This document shows positions 32,659 to 38,432 of a stretch of DNA of 38,432 bases, piece after piece. This DNA is from Bordetella parapertussis (GTDB taxonomy: Bacteria; Pseudomonadota; Gammaproteobacteria; Burkholderiales; Burkholderiaceae_D). The notes under the pieces are model-generated. The model had not been told where the DNA came from and made no database searches. It worked only from the letters and a program-made list of their open reading frames with translations. Each line of letters begins with the position of its first letter. Positions within the stretch are counted from its first letter, which is position 1. The stretch is from assembly GCA_945866125.1 (NCBI GenBank), contig CAMBFZ010000028.1:1-38432 (forward strand). Reading direction: 5' to 3'. The translations under genes were made by a program, and so were the position numbers.

Positions 32659-34257
32659 CTACTTACAGATAGACAGCGCAACGGCCTCAGCTACCCGAAT
32701 GCCATCAATCGCTGCCGACATAATCCCGCCCGCATATCCTGCGCCTTCCCCTGCCGGATAGAGGCCTTGCGTATTGATGCTCTGAAAATGATCGTCGCGC
32801 TTGATCCGTACTGGCGAAGACGTTCGGGTCTCGACGCCGGTAAGTATGGCGTCTGCCATCGAAAATCCGGGAATCTGTTTATTAAACGCGGGCAGTGCCT
32901 CACGCATCGCCGTAATGGCGTAGTCCGGCAGCGCTGAATCCAATTTACCCAAGGTGACGCCGGGTTGGTAAGAGGGCAGTACAGACCCGAATTCAAGCGA
33001 GGCCCGCCCTGCAATAAAATCGCCGACAAGCTGACCAGGCGCATTGTAATTGCCACCACCAAGTTCAAAGGCACGTGATTCCCATTGACGCTGAAACGCC
33101 ATGCCAGCCAGCGGATGGCCGGGATAGTCCACCGGCGTTAACCCCACAACGAGACCTGCATTGGCGTTACGCTCATTGCGTGAATACTGGCTCATGCCGT
33201 TGGTAACGACACGCCCAGGTTCCGAGCTCGCGGCAACAACGGTGCCGCCGGGGCACATGCAAAAGCTGTAAACGGAACGACCATTACTGGCGTGATGCAC
33301 GAGTTTGTAATCGGCCGCACCCAATATAGCGTTGCCAGCATTGGGACCGAAACGACAGCGATCAATCAAAGATTGCGGATGCTCGATGCGAAAGCCAATC
33401 GAAAACGCTTTGGCTTCCAGATAAACGCCGCGCTCGTGCAGCATCTCAAAGGTGTCGCGCGCGCTGTGGCCAATGGCCAGCACCACATGGTCGCAGGTAA
33501 TGTGCTCACCGCCCGAGAGCGTCAAGCCTTTCAGTTTGCCCTCGACGATCTCCATGTCCGTGACTTTTTGCTCGAAGCGAAATTCGCCACCAAGCTCGAT
33601 AATGCGCGCACGCATTTGCTCAATCATTTTCACTAGACGAAAGGTGCCGATGTGGGGCTTACTCACGTAAAGAATTTCTGGCGGCGCATCAGCAAGAACA
33701 AATTCCTGGAGCACTTTGCGGCTGTAATGTTTAGGGTCACTCACCTGAGTCCACAGCTTGCCATCGGAAAAAGTACCAGCCCCACCCTCGCCAAACTGGA
33801 CATTCGATTCAGGATGAAGTTCACGCTTGCGCCACAAACCAAACGTGTCTTTGGTCCGCTCGCGCACGACCTTGCCTCGCTCAATAATAAGCGGACGAAA
33901 ACCCATCTGCGCAAGAATTAAGGCAGCAAACAGCCCACAAGGGCCAAAGCCGATCACAACCGGACGCGTTGTACTGCGCATAGGGGCTTGTGCGACGAAT
34001 TGGTAATCCATCACCGGCGTACGAATGATTTTTGCCCCGGGCTTGCAACGCGCCAGTATCGCCGCCTCATCTTGCACCGTCACATCCACCGTATAAACAA
34101 GCAGGATCGCGGATTTTTTTCGCGCGTCATACCCGCGCCTAAAAATAGTCAGCTCAAGCAGATCGGAAGGACTCATGTCGAGGCGTGCGAGCACTGCGTC
34201 TTTGAGCGCAGTCTCGGCATGGTCAAGCGGAAGCGTTACATCAGTCAGTCGCAGCAT
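32659..34257 (-). CDS. FAD-dependent oxidoreductase (COG2509-like)
   Basis: The roughly 532-residue protein resembles uncharacterised FAD-utilising dehydrogenases of the COG2509 group. The N-terminal about 95 residues form a small alpha/beta domain (LDMSPSDLLELTIFRRGYDARKK). The dinucleotide fold is VVIGFGPCGLFAALILAQMGFRPLIIERG, followed by NVQFGEGGAGTFSDGKL. The C-terminus has GLYPAGEGAGYAGGIMSAAIDG, the second FAD contact. Substrate and acceptor are unknown. The ATG at 34257 was taken; a TTG two codons earlier is possible. It faces the phasin gene across the two-way terminator. Confidence 0.88.
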   Translation of the reverse strand: MLRLTDVTLPLDHAETALKDAVLARLDMSPSDLLELTIFRRGYDARKKSAILLVYTVDVTVQDEAAILARCKPGAKIIRTPVMDYQFVAQAPMRSTTRPVVIGFGPCGLFAALILAQMGFRPLIIERGKVVRERTKDTFGLWRKRELHPESNVQFGEGGAGTFSDGKLWTQVSDPKHYSRKVLQEFVLADAPPEILYVSKPHIGTFRLVKMIEQMRARIIELGGEFRFEQKVTDMEIVEGKLKGLTLSGGEHITCDHVVLAIGHSARDTFEMLHERGVYLEAKAFSIGFRIEHPQSLIDRCRFGPNAGNAILGAADYKLVHHASNGRSVYSFCMCPGGTVVAASSEPGRVVTNGMSQYSRNERNANAGLVVGLTPVDYPGHPLAGMAFQRQWESRAFELGGGNYNAPGQLVGDFIAGRASLEFGSVLPSYQPGVTLGKLDSALPDYAITAMREALPAFNKQIPGFSMADAILTGVETRTSSPVRIKRDDHFQSINTQGLYPAGEGAGYAGGIMSAAIDGIRVAEAVALSICK

Positions 34258-34410
34258 GCACAATCGTTTCGGATCAGTCAGGGGGAGCGCCGGATAAAAA
34301 ATAGCACCGCTTCCGGCGTCAGAAGAAGGTCCTATTTTACCCTACCACGATGTGACGCTCGCCCCGCAAAACTGCTTGCAACGCGCTGTCAGTGCAGCGT
34401 GATCAATCCG

Positions 34411-35085
34411 CTATTTGCTCGTTTCACCTTTACCTGTGCCGCTCTTACCTTCACTGGTCGCGCGCAATTCCTTACGCGTTTGCGTAGCAAGCTGCTGGTG
34501 ATTCTCCACCGTGCCCAGGGTCTTGCTGGCGTAGTCCTTGAGGCTTGCATCCTTTGCTTCGTTTCTGGTGCGTTTTAGCAAACGATAGGTATCGCCATGC
34601 GCGCGGTTGCCGGATTGATCAATGTATTGTGCGTCGAACTGTGCCGCAGACAAGGCAGAAAGCTTTTTCTCCATCGCTTGCTGTTTGCTGTCTGGCGTGG
34701 TGGGCAGAGTGACGCCTTTGGCTTGAGCAATCTGCTTGAGTTCATCGAGCGCCTTGGTGTGATCGTCCACCATCGTTTTGGCGAAGGATTTGACTTGATC
34801 GTTCTCTGATTTTTGTTCGGCCATTTTGCCGGCATTGATCTCGGCAATATTGGCCTGCGCCAGCTCTTTCAAGATTTTTTCATCCGCATTGCTCAGCTTG
34901 GTGCTACTCATGGTGCTGCTTTTCGTACTGGCGCCACTGGAATCACTAGACGAGGAATACGGCGTTTCTGAACCGGATTGTGCAGCCCCTTGCGAGTGCG
35001 CATGTAATGCAAACGTCAGGCAGCTAATACTTACCAGGCCCAGCAACAAGCCAGTTGGTCTTGATTTGACGACGGAATTAAGCAT
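34411..35085 (-). CDS. DUF4142 exported protein
   Basis: The 224-residue protein has a signal peptide (about 1-31, up to FALHAHS), a Ser/Thr-rich linker (about 35-65) and a helical domain with LKELAQANIAEINAGKMAEQKSENDQVKSFAKTMVDDHTKALDELKQIA. This matches DUF4142, a ferritin-like four-helix fold found in periplasmic proteins. No metal-binding site is obvious. The ATG at 35085 has an AAGGAG site; the open frame upstream is ignored. It may act in stress protection, as often suggested for such proteins, but nothing here proves it. Divergent from the SET gene. Confidence 0.87.
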   Translation of the reverse strand: MLNSVVKSRPTGLLLGLVSISCLTFALHAHSQGAAQSGSETPYSSSSDSSGASTKSSTMSSTKLSNADEKILKELAQANIAEINAGKMAEQKSENDQVKSFAKTMVDDHTKALDELKQIAQAKGVTLPTTPDSKQQAMEKKLSALSAAQFDAQYIDQSGNRAHGDTYRLLKRTRNEAKDASLKDYASKTLGTVENHQQLATQTRKELRATSEGKSGTGKGETSK

Positions 35086-35399
35086 GCAATTTCTCCTTAT
35101 GCAAAAGCGAGTAAGAAAGACCCGTGTTGTTGAAACGAGCCCGACCTCCGTCGCAAAGCACATGCCAGCTCTGTATCACGGGTATGGACGAACAAAGTGG
35201 TTGCCATTTCAGGAAAAATTTACCGTCATCAGGAAAAATTTACCGTCGCAGTGGGCATGCTTGCTCTTGTGCGGGCGCTACAGGCTGGGCTATCATCAGG
35301 CGCTTTTCTGGCATCATCTTTGCGATTCGCAGTGCGCGCCACGAAGCTGCAGAGCGCGCACCTTGTCCACCAACTTTCCATTTCTCTTTTCGGGCCAGC
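35086..35399. other. Divergent gap between the DUF4142 and SET genes
   Basis: These 314 bases hold the promoters of both genes and, at 35210-35247, two tandem copies of a 20-base unit. Open frames crossing the gap lack ribosome-binding sites or family features and are taken as chance. I see no RNA gene. Confidence 0.5.
35210..35247. repeat. Two tandem copies of a 20-base unit
   Basis: CAGGAAAAATTTACCGTC occurs at 35210-35227 and again at 35230-35247; the unit length is 20 bases, close to two helical turns. It lies about 150 bases before the SET ATG. Confidence 0.75.
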
Positions 35400-35903
35400 A
35401 TGAAAAAGATCAGCAGCAAAGCCGCAGAGGTGACCGCAGAAACATCGATCAAGGTCCGCTACTCGAAGATCCATGGTCGCGGCGTCTTTGCCGTTCGTAA
35501 AATTGCCGCTGGGACGCGCATCATCGAATACCGGGGGGCGCGCATTTCCGAAAAACAAGCCGAGAAGCGTACCGGACTGGATCCGGATAATCCGTATCAC
35601 ACGTTTTTCTTTAGTCTGGAAAGTGGCAGGCTCATCGATGGCGGCGATGGCGGCAGTGATGCACGCTGGATCAACCATTCATGCGAACCAAATTGCGAAG
35701 CGCAAGAAGAGAAAGGACACGTCTTTATCCACGCCCTGGTTGACATCAAACGCGGCGAAGAGCTTGCTTATGATTACGGATTAGTGATCGACGAGAAAAT
35801 GAGCAAGGCGCTAAAAAAAGCATACGAATGTCGCTGTGGATCCGCCGAGTGCCGCAATACCATGCTCGCGCCTGTCAAAAAAAGCAGGAAGAAAAAAGAC
35901 TGA
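35400..35903 (+). CDS. SET-domain protein lysine methyltransferase
   Basis: The 167-residue protein is almost entirely a SET domain, which uses S-adenosylmethionine to methylate protein lysines. Motifs: HGRGVFAVRKIAAGTRIIEY (SAM pocket, 25-44), RWINHSCEPNCEA (90-101, with NHSC at 92-95), GEELAYDYG (119-127, catalytic Tyr region) and a C-terminal CRCGSAEC (144-151). The last is a post-SET CxCx4C zinc cluster that can be completed by Cys99. Lys-rich ends (KKSRKKK) may bind nucleic acid. Bacterial examples exist but targets are mostly unknown. Its stop codon lies inside the stem of the folE terminator. No signal peptide. Confidence 0.88.
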   Translation: MKKISSKAAEVTAETSIKVRYSKIHGRGVFAVRKIAAGTRIIEYRGARISEKQAEKRTGLDPDNPYHTFFFSLESGRLIDGGDGGSDARWINHSCEPNCEAQEEKGHVFIHALVDIKRGEELAYDYGLVIDEKMSKALKKAYECRCGSAECRNTMLAPVKKSRKKKD

Positions 35904-35917
35904 GTACGTTCAGTCTT
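35891..35917 (-). terminator. folE terminator overlapping the SET stop codon
   Basis: An 8-base-pair stem (AAGACTGA with TCAGTCTT, six-base loop) spans both convergent stop codons. On the minus strand it is followed by T residues (six T in total, then C), an intrinsic terminator for folE. On the plus strand no T-run follows. Confidence 0.75.
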
Positions 35918-36473
35918 CCCTTGCCAGCGCCAGAAACTCGGTACGCATTGCAAGGTTGGGCTGCAGCTCGCCCAGCATGGCCGAGGTCACGGTTTCCTCA
36001 CCCGGCGTGCGGATGCCGCGGCTTTCCATGCACAAGTGCCGACAACGGATCACCACACCAACAGCCTTCGGCTCTAAAATTTCCATCAGCGCGTTTGCCA
36101 CCTGTATGGTCAGCCTTTCCTGCACCTGCAGGCGCTTGGCAAAACAATCCACAAGACGCGTTAGCTTGGATAAACCAACGATTTTCCCGTTAGGCATATA
36201 ACCGACGGTGGCCTTGCCAAAGAAGGGCGCCAGATGATGCTCGCAATGACTGTAGATCGGAATGTTACGCACGACGATTAGTTCGTTATATTGCTCGGCG
36301 CCGTCCTCAAACGTTTTGAGCAATTCAGCGGGGTCTTGCGTATAACCAGACGTCCAGTGCTTCCACGCACGCGTCAACCGTGCAGGCGTCTCACGCAAAC
36401 CCGAACGGTCCGGGTCTTCGCCTAAACTTATAAGGAAGCGGCGCCAATCCTGTTCATCAAACTCTGCGGACAT
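35910..36473 (-). CDS. folE: GTP cyclohydrolase I
   Basis: The 187-residue enzyme converts GTP to dihydroneopterin triphosphate, the first step of tetrahydrofolate synthesis. The zinc ligands are in place: Cys77 and His80 in YSHCEHHLAPF, and Cys148 in RCRHLCMESRG. The GKIVGLSKLTRLVDCFAKRLQVQERLT stretch forms the active-site wall. Length is normal for the shorter bacterial form. It links to metH and fmt, which both use folates, but is not in an operon with them. It ends at a terminator shared with the SET gene's stop. Confidence 0.96.
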   Translation of the reverse strand: MSAEFDEQDWRRFLISLGEDPDRSGLRETPARLTRAWKHWTSGYTQDPAELLKTFEDGAEQYNELIVVRNIPIYSHCEHHLAPFFGKATVGYMPNGKIVGLSKLTRLVDCFAKRLQVQERLTIQVANALMEILEPKAVGVVIRCRHLCMESRGIRTPGEETVTSAMLGELQPNLAMRTEFLALARED

Positions 36474-36702
36474 GGGAATCTCTCGGTGAAATCGACTACG
36501 GTGTTAAGTTAATTGCGCGCGCCCGGCTAGATGAAGTGATGTGGACGCATCACAAATGCGGCCATCATCGTACCTGATTTTTCCAATCTGTTTTGGACAC
36601 ACCGGCAACCGGTTTTACGGAGCCCGCGCATGAGGTATGCTTTGCACTTTTCGCTAAGGTATTAAGAACAGACAAGCTTTTAATTTTTCAAGGGACCGAA
36701 TC

Positions 36703-37683
36703 ATGAAACAAATAAATCGTCGATTTTCTTTTTTCACTAGCAGCGCCCTATGCCCTGCGTTATTAGCAGCAGCATTACTAGCGCCTTGCGTTGGTTTTAC
36801 AGCGCCATTTGCTTACGTGCCCAACGAAAAGTCGGGCACCTTATCCATTATTGATACCGCCGACGACACTGTCGTAGCTGAAATCAAATCCGGTGATAAG
36901 CCGCGTGGCCTGGCCGTGTCCAAAGACGGTAAAACACTTTATGTGAGCGATCAGCCAAATAATGTACTGGTCAAAATCGATCTCGAACAACGCGTTGCTG
37001 CCGGCACCGTCGAACTGGGCGAATCGCCTGAAGGTGTCTCTATGTCGCCGGACGGTAAATGGGTCGTGGCCGCATCCGAAATTAGTAATTCCATTAACTT
37101 TATCGCAACAAAGACGAATAAAAAGATGTTTGCCGTGAAGACTAAGGGTAAAAATCCTGAACATGCGGTATTCAGCCCGGACGGCAAATGGCTGTACGTA
37201 TCGGCCGAGGAGGCAGACAGCGTTGATGTCATCGATGTAGCCAAACGCAAGCAAATCGGCGCCGTTAAAGTGGGTGACCGCCCGCGTGGCATGGCCTTTA
37301 CGCCAGACAGCAAAACTGCCTATGTCGCCGCCGAGCTGGTCAGTACCGTGTATGCGATCGATGTAAAATCCCGGACCGTGATCAAAGAGATCAAAGCCGG
37401 AACCTTTTGCAACGGCGTGACCATGGCACCCGACGGCAAACGCGTCTACGTGTCCAATGGCAAGGACGGCACGGTGTCCGTGATTGATACCGCTGACAAT
37501 ACCGTAGTGGCGACCATCCCCGTAGGGAAGCGCCCTTGGAACATGGCCATTACGCCTGATGGTAAAAAATTATATGTTGCCAACGGACGCTCCAACTCAG
37601 TATCCGTCATTGATACGGAAGGACTTGCAGTGAGCAACGAAATTAAAGTTGGCGAAATACCCTGGGGTGTCGTTATCAATTAA
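36703..37683 (+). CDS. Exported seven-repeat YVTN beta-propeller
   Basis: The 326-residue protein has a signal peptide (about 1-32) and then seven repeats of about 42 residues, each with a YVSN/YVAN-like strand, SVIDT and PDGK turn, giving a seven-bladed propeller. Such YVTN proteins accompany PQQ-dependent alcohol dehydrogenases and other periplasmic quinoproteins. The start has an AAGGGA site. A single cysteine (in GTFCNGV) lies in the fifth repeat. It stands 228 bases before a quinoprotein-like gene on the same strand, supporting a periplasmic oxidation locus. It has no recognisable catalytic motif. Confidence 0.9.
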   Translation: MKQINRRFSFFTSSALCPALLAAALLAPCVGFTAPFAYVPNEKSGTLSIIDTADDTVVAEIKSGDKPRGLAVSKDGKTLYVSDQPNNVLVKIDLEQRVAAGTVELGESPEGVSMSPDGKWVVAASEISNSINFIATKTNKKMFAVKTKGKNPEHAVFSPDGKWLYVSAEEADSVDVIDVAKRKQIGAVKVGDRPRGMAFTPDSKTAYVAAELVSTVYAIDVKSRTVIKEIKAGTFCNGVTMAPDGKRVYVSNGKDGTVSVIDTADNTVVATIPVGKRPWNMAITPDGKKLYVANGRSNSVSVIDTEGLAVSNEIKVGEIPWGVVIN

Positions 37684-37911
37684 TAATCAAAAAAATACTC
37701 TAAAATATTAATTTTGCAAGATGGACAAACCCTTAATAGTGAAAAAAATTCACTTGAATCGGGTGGAGTGACAACCTATATTCCAAAGCCCCACTTGCAA
37801 TATGGCAGTTCTTTCAATAACGCAGCGATTAGAAATTACTGAAAGTTTTGCTAGGGTTATTAGTTTGATACGTGTTTTATTTTTAATTACAAAACCCATC
37901 CGGAGATTAAA
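37684..37911. other. AT-rich gap before the quinoprotein-like gene
   Basis: These 228 bases contain A/T runs, a small AGTGAA/TTCACT hairpin near 37738-37754 without a T-run, and a CGGAG ribosome-binding site at its right end. A promoter is likely here but I could not pick a convincing -35/-10 pair. Confidence 0.45.
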
Positions 37912-38432
37912 TTGGCACAATCCAATGTATTCGTAAAAGGCGCACTGGCGTCGGCAATGTTCCTAGCGTTCTCGGCCTCGGCTTTCGCCGCTGACAATCT
38001 GTCGACCCTGCAGCAAATGAAAAACACGGCAACTGATATGAATATCAAGGCCGTGGATCAAGGCGGCAAAAATGCCGACGCGATCAAAGCCAACCTGAAG
38101 AAAATCAAACTGCCAGAAGGCTTCAAGATCGAGCTCTACGCCATCGTTCCTGATGCGCGTTACATGGCTGTGGCACCGTCGACCAACATGCTCTTCGTTG
38201 GCACCCGCAAGACCACGGTTTGGGCAGTCACCGATCGGAACAACGACAACGTTGCCGACGAAGTTAAGTCCTTTGCACCTTCAATCAAATTCAGCAACCC
38301 TAACGGCGTGTGCTGGACCAAAGACGGTTTCCTGATCGTGACGGAATCCAACCGCGTCCTGAATTTCCCAGCGGCCGAATATTTCTATGAAGGTCCGGAC
38401 GTTGCAGTCATTACGGTCGTGCCAGAAGGCGG
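37912..38432 (+). CDS. Sorbosone-dehydrogenase-like quinoprotein, 3' end outside window
   Basis: An open frame starts at TTG 37912, seven bases after CGGAG, and runs off the window (173 codons seen). It encodes a signal peptide (about 1-26, GALASAMFLAFSASAFA) and a mature region with KLPEGFKIELYAIVPDARYMAVAP, FVGTRKTTVWAVTDRNNDNVADEV and NGVCWTKDGFLIVTESNRV, typical of soluble PQQ glucose/sorbosone dehydrogenase-like propellers. The next ATG (37957) would cut the signal peptide, so TTG is favoured. The reaction would be oxidation of an alcohol or sugar in the periplasm. The PQQ-binding residues lie mostly beyond the edge, so enzyme identity is provisional. Confidence 0.8.
   Translation, partial: MAQSNVFVKGALASAMFLAFSASAFAADNLSTLQQMKNTATDMNIKAVDQGGKNADAIKANLKKIKLPEGFKIELYAIVPDARYMAVAPSTNMLFVGTRKTTVWAVTDRNNDNVADEVKSFAPSIKFSNPNGVCWTKDGFLIVTESNRVLNFPAAEYFYEGPDVAVITVVPEG

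Noticed and set aside
32659..34263. Frameshift or truncation in the FAD oxidoreductase
   Set aside because: Both FAD-binding ends and a continuous frame are present; length is normal for the group.
36600..36616. Short ACCGG/CCGGT hairpin followed by TTT before the YVTN gene
   Set aside because: The three-base loop, five-pair stem and short T-run are too weak, and no plus-strand gene ends just upstream.

Overview
The window reads as a stretch of betaproteobacterial chromosome. The order Burkholderiales is well supported, and an Oxalobacteraceae-like organism of medium GC is my best guess. The evidence is a set of families typical of that order (DUF1840, DUF3567, DUF3717, DUF4390, a TIGR02001/TorF-like outer-membrane protein, a phasin) and the rsmB-DUF4390-ntrY-ntrX and LysM-dprA-smg-topB gene orders. 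Coding density is high, with many 4-base start/stop overlaps. I saw no tRNA, rRNA, insertion sequence, prophage or CRISPR array.

Layout. Bases 1-2647 hold a TorF-like protein gene (minus strand, cut by the window edge) with a sigma-54 type promoter, divergent from ubiK and the ComM/YifB ATPase gene. Bases 2718-5819 hold a lipoprotein, an MFS transporter, a DUF1840 protein and a monoacylglycerol-lipase-like hydrolase. Bases 5816-11171 form a tight run: rsmB, a DUF4390 exported protein, the NtrY-like kinase, a short NtrX-like regulator without the AAA+ domain, and a small CobW-like protein without a P-loop. Bases 11277-13138 carry a DUF3567 protein, a TrmB-like methyltransferase and a class II glutamine amidotransferase. 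On the minus strand from 18596 down to 13118 lie def, fmt and metH. A compact, potentially pseudoknotted element with its own -10 box and an intrinsic terminator sits between fmt and metH.

Divergently from def run a LysM protein, dprA, smg and topB (18728-24563), followed by a tiny lipoprotein, a second MFS transporter, an unannotated 42-residue membrane peptide and an aminotransferase (to 27625). Next come a minus-strand esterase-like hydrolase, a DUF3717 protein, and a minus-strand pair of acyl-CoA ligase and B12-binding radical SAM protein. A phasin gene follows, whose promoter is bracketed by two near-identical palindromes. The last part holds an FAD oxidoreductase, a DUF4142 exported protein, a bacterial SET-domain methyltransferase, folE, a seven-repeat YVTN beta-propeller and the start of a sorbosone-dehydrogenase-like quinoprotein. 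The last two point to a PQQ-linked periplasmic oxidation locus beyond the right edge.

Themes: formyl-methionine and methionine metabolism (fmt, def, metH), nitrogen sensing (ntrYX and a sigma-54 promoter), DNA uptake and topology (comM, dprA, topB), and polyhydroxyalkanoate granules (phasin). The observations most worth pursuing are the RNA element before metH, the paired operators at the phasin promoter, the 20-base palindrome between def and the LysM gene, the AAA-less NtrX with its CobW-like partner, the SET protein, and the 42-residue peptide.
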